Assembly: GCA_007280145.1 (NCBI GenBank)
Contig: QYPU01000009.1
Coordinates: forward strand, 1-6,597
Length of the DNA: 6,597 nucleotides
Direction of reading: 5' to 3'
From: Dehalococcoidia bacterium
Lineage (GTDB): Bacteria; Chloroflexota; Dehalococcoidia; GIF9; UBA5629
Position 1 is the stretch's first letter. The number at the start of each line of letters is the position of its first letter. Positions 1-6,442 of this stretch are shown here, piece after piece. The position numbers and the translations under genes were made by a program. The notes under the pieces were generated by a model. It was not told the origin of the DNA. It worked only from the letters and a program-made list of their open reading frames with translations, and made no database searches.

Positions 1-2316
1 CCGTTCTTTTCTCAACATAAAAAGCATTTGCTTCTAGCCGGGTTTTGCCTTTTTGCCCTCCTCGGCGGTAGCCTCCGTTTCCAATCAAGCCTGCCTGTGG
101 TCGATGAGCATCACCTCCAGTTCTACAACAACCAAGAAGTAGTTGAAATCAAGGGAATAGTATGCAATGCCCCTGAAATCAAAGATAAAAATTCTGTTTT
201 CCAGCTTTCAGCCTATGAACTAGAAATAAATGGCGCAAAGAAAGGAATCTCAGGAAAGGCCCTAGTACAAGTGCCTGGATACCACGAATACCATTACGGA
301 GATACCCTCAAGGTAACCGGCAAGCTAGAAACACCACAACAATTTGATGATTTTGACTATAAAAGCTACCTGGCTCGGCAAGGAATTTACTCAATCATAT
401 ACTATCCCGAAACAGAAACATTAGATACAGGCAAAGGCTCCAAGCCATTGGCCTGGATTTATTCATTGAGAAACCGCTTTTCCCAAGGCTTATCGCTTGC
501 TTTACCTGAACCACAAGGCTCACTAGCTCAAGGCATCTTTCTAGGCTTAAGAAGCAACATACCATATTCCTTGAGACAAGCCTTCTCAAGGACTGGAACC
601 GCCCATCTGCTAGCTATCTCTGGTCTCCACCTCAGCATTATCATAGGTATGCTCCTCAGCGCTGGAATTTGGCTTTTCGGTAGACGATACTCCATCTATA
701 TCTGGCTAGCCCTTCTGGCTATCTGGTTATATGCCCTGGTTACAGGCATGCGTCCTCCTATAATCCGCGGCGCAATCATGGGGACCATGTTCTTGACAGC
801 CGAATATCTGGGCAGACAACGGAGTGCTCTGACTGCCCTGGGCTTCGCCGCAGCAGTAATGGTAGGAATCCAACCTCAGATTCTGTGGACCACCAGCTTC
901 CAGCTAAGCTTCCTGGCCATGGCAGGGCTTGTCCTTCTCTTTCCTTACCTTCAAACGTGGGGTAGGAAAAGAGTAGCTGCCGCCGTAAGCACAGAAGGAA
1001 CTGCAGCATCTTTATGTAATATTGCTGCCGATAGCTTTGCAGTAACTTTGGCCGCCATTCTAGCTACATGGCCAGTCATCGCCTACAATTTTAGCATCGT
1101 CTCCTTCGTCGGTCTGCCGGCCACCTTCCTTTCTCTGCTAGCCTTGCCAGGTATTATCATTACCGCAGCTCTAGTCAGCGCGGCTGGCCTTTTCGCACCA
1201 CTTTTAGCTCAAATCCTAGGCTGGGTAGCCTGGCTTTTCCTCAGTTACTTAATTCTGATAGTACGAGTTTTCGATGCCCTGCCATTCTCATCTACCGAAA
1301 CAGGCAGCTTCAATACCTGGCAAATATGGTGTTACTATGGTTTGCTGGCAGCAGCTATGGCAACCATCAATTACCGAAAGCAATTAGCTAACTTTCTTTC
1401 TCCGCTAACTTCCCAAATGCGCCAGTTAGCCAGTAAAGTCTCAGACTCTATTTTTAAACTACCCAAGAAATGGATTGTCTCCCCACTTCTAATCGCAGCC
1501 ATCCTAGTTTGGGCAGCCATCCTGAACACGCCTGATGACAAGCTTCATGTAACCATACTTGATGTAGGACAAGGGGATGCCATCCTAATCCAAACACCAA
1601 ACCACCAGGATATCCTCATCGACGGTGGGCCAAGCCCTCAAGCAATAGAGCTCGAATTAGGCAAGAAGCTACCTTTCTGGGACAGGACTATTGACTTAGT
1701 GGTGCTAACTCAACCACAAGCTGACCATGTCACCGGCCTGGTAGAAGTACTCCAGGGCTATGAAGTACAACAGGTCATTGGGCCAGGAATAGCTTACAAT
1801 TCAGCCATTTATCAGCACTGGCTCAAGTCAGTCACAGACAAAGAAATTAAATACAGAAAAACTCACGCCGGGCAAGAAATCGACCTCGGTGACGGAATAA
1901 AGCTAGAGATGCTTAACCCTCCAACATCTTTGCTTCAAGGCACTTCCAGTGATGTTGACAACAATGGAGTCGTGCTGCGCCTAAGCTGGGATAAGGTAAG
2001 CTTTTTATTTACTGCCGACATCGGCCAAGAGGCTGAATGGCATCTTATTGCCCAGCGAGCCAATCTGAAGAGTACAGTACTGAAGGTTGCTCACCATGGT
2101 AGCCTAACTTCCACCTCTCCAGAATTATTGGCCGTTGTTGACCCCGAAGTAGCAGCGATTTCAGTAGGCGCTGACAATAGATTTGGCCACCCTCACCCTG
2201 AAGTAATAAACAGGCTAACCGAACGACTCGGAAGTGACAGGATTTACCTGACCTCGGAACATGGGACTATCGAATTTATTACTGATGGGGAAAAGCTATG
2301 GGTCAAAACAGGATAG
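1..2316 (+). CDS. comEC: ComEC/Rec2-family DNA internalization channel, 5'-truncated by the window edge
   Basis: Inner-membrane channel that carries single-stranded DNA into the cytoplasm during natural transformation. The frame is open from base 1 (771 visible codons, TAG at 2314-2316), so the TTG at 28 is only an internal Leu codon and the true start lies upstream. Order of domains: a membrane span (about 28-75); a DUF4131-like soluble region (about 130-440) containing FDYKSYLARQGI; the multi-span Competence domain (about 505-1370) with HLLAISGLHLS near 604 and GMRPPIIRG; one more span near 1470-1530; and a C-terminal metallo-beta-lactamase domain (about 1540-2310). The last has DVGQGDA (1561-1581), HHGS (2092-2103), TAD (2011-2019) and GHPHPE after 2185. 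The usual HxHxDH-type motif reads Q-P-Q-A-D-H (1711-1728), so two expected metal-binding residues are Gln. Length fits the family with only a short N-terminus missing. No other com gene is visible. Family assignment is very secure; active transformation is not shown. Confidence 0.96.
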   Translation, partial: PFFSQHKKHLLLAGFCLFALLGGSLRFQSSLPVVDEHHLQFYNNQEVVEIKGIVCNAPEIKDKNSVFQLSAYELEINGAKKGISGKALVQVPGYHEYHYGDTLKVTGKLETPQQFDDFDYKSYLARQGIYSIIYYPETETLDTGKGSKPLAWIYSLRNRFSQGLSLALPEPQGSLAQGIFLGLRSNIPYSLRQAFSRTGTAHLLAISGLHLSIIIGMLLSAGIWLFGRRYSIYIWLALLAIWLYALVTGMRPPIIRGAIMGTMFLTAEYLGRQRSALTALGFAAAVMVGIQPQILWTTSFQLSFLAMAGLVLLFPYLQTWGRKRVAAAVSTEGTAASLCNIAADSFAVTLAAILATWPVIAYNFSIVSFVGLPATFLSLLALPGIIITAALVSAAGLFAPLLAQILGWVAWLFLSYLILIVRVFDALPFSSTETGSFNTWQIWCYYGLLAAAMATINYRKQLANFLSPLTSQMRQLASKVSDSIFKLPKKWIVSPLLIAAILVWAAILNTPDDKLHVTILDVGQGDAILIQTPNHQDILIDGGPSPQAIELELGKKLPFWDRTIDLVVLTQPQADHVTGLVEVLQGYEVQQVIGPGIAYNSAIYQHWLKSVTDKEIKYRKTHAGQEIDLGDGIKLEMLNPPTSLLQGTSSDVDNNGVVLRLSWDKVSFLFTADIGQEAEWHLIAQRANLKSTVLKVAHHGSLTSTSPELLAVVDPEVAAISVGADNRFGHPHPEVINRLTERLGSDRIYLTSEHGTIEFITDGEKLWVKTG

Positions 2317-2865
2317 CCAATATCCAGTAAGTCCCCAAAGGACAAACCGAGGTATTGCATCAACTTGGGCAAGATACTCCTGCCAAAAACTGAGTTAAGG
2401 TTAGCTGTCTAAAGCCTCACGTTTACATTAGATTAGGGCTATACCTAAGCTGGTAGCAGCCTCGCTGCTTCAAAAGCGTTGGGGCATCCTTGTACCAATG
2501 CCCATGATGCCAAGTTCATCACCAATTCCCTTCAGAATACTTAACAAAATCATTGCTACCTGAGCAACCGGACAAAACACTAAAGCTAGTATGCAAACGA
2601 GGCTTCATACCACTGATAGGCCAAAACACTTTGCCTGCTCAGGCATCCCTCAATGGTCATGGTTCGATATGAGAATTTAGTACTGATAGCCCTGCGCCAG
2701 ATACAAAATCAGGCAAAAATAATCTAGCAAAAGTATTGACATCAGAAGGCCTGACCTGTTAATGTTAAACAAATGCCTACGAGACCTTTAGACCTAAACT
2801 ATAATCCAGCCCAGCGAATTTCTCAGTGATAAATCGGCTGTCATAACAAAATTCAGGAAATAGCA
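2317..2865. other. 549-base intergenic region, no convincing gene
   Basis: All six frames are broken by stops and I recognise no protein remnant, tRNA or rRNA. Visible structure is limited to short perfect inverted repeats. AGCAGC/GCTGCT has a 3-base loop (2455-2469), GGGCAT/ATGCCC a 10-base loop (2482-2503), and TGCCT/AGGCA a 4-base loop (2632-2645). None is followed by a T-run, so none is a clear intrinsic terminator. A 27-codon minus-strand open frame (2553 down to 2470) is hydrophobic at its start and preceded by CAGGT, but it is too short to call. The right end carries the promoter candidate of the kinase gene. The gap is long compared with the other spacings here and could hide an unrecognised RNA or a decayed gene; that is inference. 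Confidence 0.7.
2736..2763 (+). promoter_or_regulatory. Candidate sigma-70-type promoter for the kinase-regulator pair
   Basis: A perfect -35 box TTGACA (2736-2741) is followed after 16 bases by GTTAAT (2758-2763), which matches TATAAT at four of six positions. Other registers of the -10 give 17-18 base spacing with poorer matches. Transcription would begin about 95 bases before the kinase start. A perfect tandem hexamer TGTTAA-TGTTAA (2757-2768) overlaps the -10 and could be a regulator site, though this is speculative. Confidence 0.4.
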
Positions 2866-3600
2866 ATGGACATAAACAATTCAAAAATAGAAGCGCCCCC
2901 GACTCAAGCCAGGCAAACCATAGAGCTCATCTCCTTTCTGATGCATGAATTTAAGACTCCACTAACTTCCATTATCGCCTCCGCTGGCTTGTTAGCTGAA
3001 GAGCTAACTCTCTCCCCAGACGACCCCAGAACCAAGCTGATTAGCAACATTTTAACTTCGGCTTACAGCCTTGAAGCTCGAGCCTCAGAACTTCTAGATT
3101 TAGCCAAACTAGAAGCTGAAGGCTTCCAGCTAGAACTAGAGCCAACAGATATAAATACCGTTATCTACAATATAGTCGACCAGCTATCGCCAACTATCCA
3201 CAGCCGAAATCAATCCTTAACTCTAAATTTGGCACCTCACCTCCCTAAAATTATCACCGACCCCTTAAGGCTAGAACAGGTTTTGCTTAATCTCTTGTCC
3301 AACGCCACCAAGTTCACCCCAGAGGGCGGTAGTATATCCCTAACATCAACTAAACAGAACGACCACATAGTCATCAAGGTTCAAGACAGTGGCCCTAGCA
3401 TACCACCAGAAGAACAAACCAAAGTCTTCCAACCCTATTATCGGCTTAAAGGTGATAAAGGACACATTCCTGGGACGGGCTTGGGGCTTGCCTTATGTAA
3501 ACACTTGATAGAGCTCCATGGGGGCGCAATATGGGCAGAAAGCCAGCAAGGCAAAGGTACTACCTTCGCTTTCTCTTTGCCTTTGAAAATAGCCAATTAA
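2866..3600 (+). CDS. Sensorless (soluble) HisKA-type sensor histidine kinase
   Basis: A 244-residue kinase that should autophosphorylate on His and pass the phosphate to a response regulator, probably the one encoded next. About 20 residues precede the HisKA dimerization domain (residues 20-85; H-box MHEFKTPL with His27). The HATPase_c domain follows (about 130-242): N-box with Asn142 and Asn146, G1 box DSGPSIP (Asp174), F-box near Phe188, G2 box GTGLGLAL (203-210). The catalytic core is complete, but there is no PAS, GAF, HAMP or membrane segment, so the protein should be cytoplasmic with input from a partner or none. The second Gly of the usual G1 motif (DxGxG) is Ser178. ATG at 2866 is chosen because AGGA (2855-2858) sits 7 bases upstream and an in-frame TAA at 2830 rules out a missed N-terminal domain. 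The signal is unknown. Confidence 0.93.
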   Translation: MDINNSKIEAPPTQARQTIELISFLMHEFKTPLTSIIASAGLLAEELTLSPDDPRTKLISNILTSAYSLEARASELLDLAKLEAEGFQLELEPTDINTVIYNIVDQLSPTIHSRNQSLTLNLAPHLPKIITDPLRLEQVLLNLLSNATKFTPEGGSISLTSTKQNDHIVIKVQDSGPSIPPEEQTKVFQPYYRLKGDKGHIPGTGLGLALCKHLIELHGGAIWAESQQGKGTTFAFSLPLKIAN

Positions 3601-3682
3601 AACCAGCGAGAGCAGATAGGCAGCTTTTGTAATCCCTGATCCTGAATTCTGAGCCCTGGCCACTGCTCAATGGTAGACAGAA

Positions 3683-4402
3683 ATGAAAGTACTAGTAATC
3701 GAGGATAGCCCTCAAATCATTGAAGCCATCTCTTTGTGCTTCCAGCTCCGTTGGTCTGAGGTAAGTGTTATCTCCTCCACTAGTGGGAACAAAGGTGTAG
3801 AAATGGTTGAGACTGAATCACCGGATATGGTCATCCTCGACCTCGGCCTACCTGACATTGATGGCCTCACTGTGCTCCATGACATCCGTAGCTTCAGCAA
3901 TGTGCCCATAATCATCCTCACCGTCAGAGGCGATGAAATGGACAAGGTCAAGGGATTGGAACTAGGTGCTGATGACTACATAGTTAAACCGTTCAAGCAT
4001 GACGAACTTCTGGCACGGATAAAAGCTGTCCTTCGCCGCACCACTATGCCCCAGCTCAAAGACACCGAAGACGTAGTTATTAGCCCAGAACTCAAAATCG
4101 ATTTTACCACTCCCTGCCTATACAAAAAAGGCCAAACAGTAAACCTAACCCCGATTGAGTCTAACCTGCTTTATCATCTAGTCAAAAACGAAGGCAAAAC
4201 ATTAATCCACCGCTACTTGCTAGAAAGAATCTGGGGGGAGGAATATTCTGATGCCACCGAATATCTCAAGGTATATATCCAACGTATCAGGAACAAACTA
4301 GAAGATGACCCAAGCCAACCCAAAATGATCACTACCGAGCGGGGACTCGGGTACAAATTTATCAAGCCCACACCTAAAATGCTTACTAGACGATCTTCCT
4401 GA
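3683..4402 (+). CDS. OmpR/PhoB-family response regulator (receiver plus winged helix)
   Basis: A 239-residue DNA-binding regulator, presumed partner of the kinase 82 bases upstream. The receiver domain (residues 1-118) has all key residues: Glu7-Asp8 acidic pair, phospho-acceptor Asp53 in VILDLGLP, Thr80, and Lys102 in VKPF. The Trans_reg_C winged helix (about 133-228) shows LTPIESNLL, the recognition-helix stretch EYLKVYIQRIRNKLE and the C-terminal hairpin GLGYKF. A short basic tail (LTRRSS) follows. Length is typical of the family. The start is fixed by the MKVLVIEDS beginning, but the upstream sequence (GGTAGACAGAA) is a poor Shine-Dalgarno, so translation may be modest or coupled to other signals. 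Target genes are unknown; its own operon and the downstream CARDB gene are natural candidates, by position only. Confidence 0.95.
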   Translation: MKVLVIEDSPQIIEAISLCFQLRWSEVSVISSTSGNKGVEMVETESPDMVILDLGLPDIDGLTVLHDIRSFSNVPIIILTVRGDEMDKVKGLELGADDYIVKPFKHDELLARIKAVLRRTTMPQLKDTEDVVISPELKIDFTTPCLYKKGQTVNLTPIESNLLYHLVKNEGKTLIHRYLLERIWGEEYSDATEYLKVYIQRIRNKLEDDPSQPKMITTERGLGYKFIKPTPKMLTRRSS

Positions 4403-4544
4403 CATTATTCGGGCCTCCATAACTGAAGCCGGAGGTATGTATATAGAATAGCAAACAATATGCCCCTAGTAATTCCTTCAGTTGTGAATCACTGCGTTTG
4501 GCTCCACTCACAAAACTCTCCAGGAAAAGAACACATTTCATCCG

Positions 4545-4576
4545 TAAGGCTCCGAATGAGAAAAAACGAGCCCTTA
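4545..4576. repeat. Imperfect inverted repeat upstream of the CARDB gene
   Basis: TAAGGCTC (4545-4552) pairs with GAGCCCTTA (4568-4576) with one bulged C, leaving a 15-base A-rich loop. No T-run follows, so it is not a standard terminator. It lies between the response regulator gene and the promoter candidate at 4600-4633 and could be an operator or a weak 3' end structure. The rest of the 266-base gap (4403-4668) shows no gene. Confidence 0.35.
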
Positions 4577-4599
4577 TAAACAGTCTCCCGATTAGCCTA

Positions 4600-4633
4600 T
4601 TGATTTACAGTCAATTTTAGCGTAGAGTATTAA
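4600..4633 (+). promoter_or_regulatory. Candidate promoter(s) of the CARDB surface-protein gene
   Basis: Two overlapping sigma-70-like arrangements are visible: TTGATT (4600-4605) with 17 bases to TAGAGT (4623-4628), and TTTACA (4604-4609) with 18 bases to TATTAA (4628-4633). Either would start transcription about 30 bases before the ATG at 4669. I cannot choose between them by eye. Confidence 0.38.
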
Positions 4634-4657
4634 GCATCCTAATCTTGGTTTGATTAC

Positions 4658-4663
4658 AGGAGG
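4658..4663 (+). promoter_or_regulatory. Strong ribosome binding site of the CARDB gene
   Basis: A full AGGAGG lies 5 bases before the ATG at 4669. It is the best Shine-Dalgarno in the window, fixes the start codon and suggests high expression compared with the weak sites of the regulator and def genes. Confidence 0.85.
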
Positions 4664-4668
4664 CAAGG

Positions 4669-5829
4669 ATGAAAAAACCGCTTTGGCTACTGCCGGTAGC
4701 TCTAATGCTAGCTCTTGTTTTAGCTACTACCATTTCAGCCAGTGCACAAGCTGGCCTTGTAGTAAGTGACTTAACAATTAGCCAGGACTCTGTCAAAGAG
4801 GGGGAAACAGTCTATATCACTACTGTGGTAACCGCAGACACAGACGGCACTTACACTCTAATATTAAAAATAAATGATGAACTAAAGGAGACTAAGGAAG
4901 TAGAATTAGAAGCAGCGGACCCCCAAACAGTGAGTTTCACAGTTACCGGCGGTCCACCCGGTGATTACATAGTAGACCTGAATGGCTTTCCAGGTTATTT
5001 CACTGTAAAAACATCCTTCTGGGCTATGTTTCCTCCATACTTGTGGGCGATTCTTGGTGCTATAATCGGTGTATTGATTCTGTTCATCATAGTGCTAGCT
5101 GTCATGCCACCACGCAAAAAGCAAGCCGGTACAGTCCCTAAAGCCACAAGGGCAGGTAGAGGAGGACCACCACCAGCAACCCCAACGCCGACTCCAATGC
5201 CAACTCCATTCCCAACTCTAACGCCAGGGCCGATGGCAGCCCCACACGCAGCACCCACAGCGAGAGCTACATTCTCTGTGAGTAACCTGACCATCACACC
5301 CAATCAGGTCAGGGAGGGAGAACCTGTAACCATCAGCGCCATAGTAACCAACAACGGCACAGAATCAGGTAAATATAGCCTGGTATTACGAATCGGTGGT
5401 GTGGTCGAAGGCATCACTGAGATAACCCTGGCTTCTGGTACAAGCCAATTAGCTACCTCCACAATAACTAAGGACACTGCCGGAGATTATTACATAGAAA
5501 TAGATGGCTTAGGTGGCACGTTTACTGTCATCCCCCTAAAACCAGCACACTTCACCCTAAGCAATCTAGTCATAGCGCCTGAGCGTGTTAAACAAGGAGA
5601 AAGCATTACGATTAGTGCCGTGGTAACCAACACCGGCGAAGTCACAGGTAGTTATAGTGTGGTATTAAAAATAAAAGGTACCGTCGAGGCCATTGAGGAG
5701 GTCAACATAGGTCCAGGTGGAAGCCAGAGAGTAGCTTTTGACATAACCAAAGATACGCCAGGCTTTTATAACATAGATCTAGAGGGCTTAACTGGCAGAT
5801 TTGTTGTCGAGATGGAATGGAACAAATAG
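4669..5829 (+). CDS. Exported or membrane-anchored protein with three CARDB-like repeats and one internal membrane span
   Basis: A 386-residue protein of unknown function. Order: signal peptide or N-terminal anchor (1-28; KK start, hydrophobic core, then ASAQA with possible cleavage after Ala26 or Ala28, no lipobox Cys); CARDB-like beta-sandwich 1 (about 29-113); membrane span (about 124-146); basic stretch (PPRKK onward, to about 164); Pro/Thr linker (165-198, TPTPTPMPTPFPT type); CARDB-like domains 2 (200-288) and 3 (293-381). Each repeat has the pattern S-[ND]-L-x-I, then [KR]-x-G-E-x-[VI]-x-I, and ends in a short G-x-F-x-V strand. CARDB folds usually mediate adhesion or protein contact on the cell surface. 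The Lys/Arg-rich stretch after the span implies that domains 2 and 3 face the cytoplasm, which conflicts with the usual surface role of such domains and linkers. It appears monocistronic, with its own promoter and strong RBS. The specific role cannot be inferred. Confidence 0.85.
   Translation: MKKPLWLLPVALMLALVLATTISASAQAGLVVSDLTISQDSVKEGETVYITTVVTADTDGTYTLILKINDELKETKEVELEAADPQTVSFTVTGGPPGDYIVDLNGFPGYFTVKTSFWAMFPPYLWAILGAIIGVLILFIIVLAVMPPRKKQAGTVPKATRAGRGGPPPATPTPTPMPTPFPTLTPGPMAAPHAAPTARATFSVSNLTITPNQVREGEPVTISAIVTNNGTESGKYSLVLRIGGVVEGITEITLASGTSQLATSTITKDTAGDYYIEIDGLGGTFTVIPLKPAHFTLSNLVIAPERVKQGESITISAVVTNTGEVTGSYSVVLKIKGTVEAIEEVNIGPGGSQRVAFDITKDTPGFYNIDLEGLTGRFVVEMEWNK
4750..5811 (+). 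repeat. Three in-frame protein repeats (CARDB-like units)
   Basis: The units lie at about 4750-5007, 5266-5532 and 5545-5811. Units 2 and 3 align without gaps over about 88 residues with roughly half identical by hand count, sharing TISA, SNL, GxxTKDT-type and DGL/EGL strands. The first unit is more diverged and is separated from the others by the membrane span and linker. Many codons for shared residues differ between units 2 and 3, so the duplication is not recent. Confidence 0.8.
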
Positions 5830-5833
5830 GGGA

Positions 5834-5898
5834 TTTTGCTTGCCTGTCACTTCGAACTAAAACTCTACGCAAAGCAAAAGCTTATACCAAAAGGTAAG
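5834..5898. terminator. Weak hairpins in the convergent gap between the CARDB gene and def
   Basis: In the 110-base tail-to-tail gap, TTTTGCTTGC (5834-5843) pairs with GC-A-AAGCAAAA (5869-5879, one bulged A) across a 25-base loop. CTTATACC (5881-5888) pairs with GGTAAG (5893-5898) with a two-base bulge and AAAA loop. Read on the minus strand, the second hairpin is followed by CTTTTGCTTT, a poor T-tract. Transcripts must end here from both sides, but the stems are AT-rich and the call is tentative. Confidence 0.25.
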
Positions 5899-5939
5899 GT
5901 TGCCAAACACTACCAGAATAGGACAACAAAGATAAAAAA

Positions 5940-6431
5940 CTAAAGCTCTTCCCGTCTGGCTTCTGGCAACACTTCCCACAACTTATCAGGATTTTGCACA
6001 TGGTCAATATAGACAATGCCATTAAGATGGTCTATCTCATGTTGTAAGGCTTGAGCCAGAAGCCCCTCACCCTTGAGACGAATGCTCTTCCCTTGTCTAT
6101 CCTGTGCTTTAACCTTGACCCAGACTGAGCGCTCGAGTTCCCCTTGATAGCCAGGAACACTTAAACAGGCTTCTTCTACCAAATACTTGCCCCCCACCTT
6201 GACTATCTCAGGGTTAAGCAAAATGATAACCTCCTCACCTGGTATCTCAATCACAGCCACTCGGAGTGACACCCCAACCTGGGGTGCAGCTAAACCAACG
6301 CCAGAAACCGCACGCATAGTCTCTATCATGTCGTCAATAAGACGTTGGACCGAGCTATCAATGCTGGTTACCTTTTTGGCTTTCTGCCTCAGCACAGAAT
6401 CAGGTAAAACACGAATAGAACAAACTGTCAT
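5940..6431 (-). CDS. def: Peptide deformylase
   Basis: Cytoplasmic metalloenzyme that removes the formyl group from the N-terminal Met of new proteins. The 163-residue length is normal. All three family motifs are present: motif 1 GVGLAAPQ (residues 44-51), motif 2 EACLS (87-91) with metal ligand Cys89, and motif 3 HEIDH (131-135) with ligands His131 and His135 and catalytic Glu132. Motif 2 has Ala where Gly is commonest (EGCLS), a variant that should not affect metal binding. The start (MTVCSIRVLPDSVLR) fits the family. It lies 11 bases after the priA stop with no good Shine-Dalgarno (TCAGTTACAAA before ATG), suggesting translational coupling to priA. fmt, which often follows def, is not on this strand downstream; the next gene converges from the other side. 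Confidence 0.96.
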   Translation of the reverse strand: MTVCSIRVLPDSVLRQKAKKVTSIDSSVQRLIDDMIETMRAVSGVGLAAPQVGVSLRVAVIEIPGEEVIILLNPEIVKVGGKYLVEEACLSVPGYQGELERSVWVKVKAQDRQGKSIRLKGEGLLAQALQHEIDHLNGIVYIDHVQNPDKLWEVLPEARREEL

Positions 6432-6442
6432 TTTGTAACTGA

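Noticed and set aside
28..30. TTG as the start codon of comEC
   Set aside because: The frame is open to base 1 with plausible ComEC residues before it and no Shine-Dalgarno; the gene is simply cut by the window edge.
2470..2553. Minus-strand 27-codon open frame with a possible RBS (CAGGT)
   Set aside because: Too short, no recognisable family and no codon-level evidence; kept only as a note within the intergenic region.
2653..2676. tRNA T-arm-like GGTTCGAT with flanking TCAT/ATGA
   Set aside because: The loop has the wrong length and no acceptor, D or anticodon arms can be placed around it.
2838..2844. CTGTCAT, a match to a PhoB half-site just upstream of the kinase gene
   Set aside because: There is no second half-site at the required 11-base period, and a single 7-mer match is expected by chance in a window this size.
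4414..4435. CCTCC/GGAGG inverted repeat after the response regulator as a terminator
   Set aside because: Only five pairs, a 12-base loop and no following T-run.
4487..4495. GTGAATCAC palindrome and TTGTGA...TCACAA as a CRP-like operator
   Set aside because: The spacing of the outer arms (20 bases) does not fit a CRP/FNR site and the inner palindrome is too short to stand alone.
4995..5303. Gly/Val-rich minus-strand open frame of 102 codons
   Set aside because: It is the antisense of the Pro/Thr linker and membrane span of the CARDB gene; its composition follows from the sense repeats.
6187..6438. Plus-strand open frame of 83 codons over def
   Set aside because: It lies wholly antisense to def apart from a few bases, whose catalytic motifs prove the minus strand is coding.
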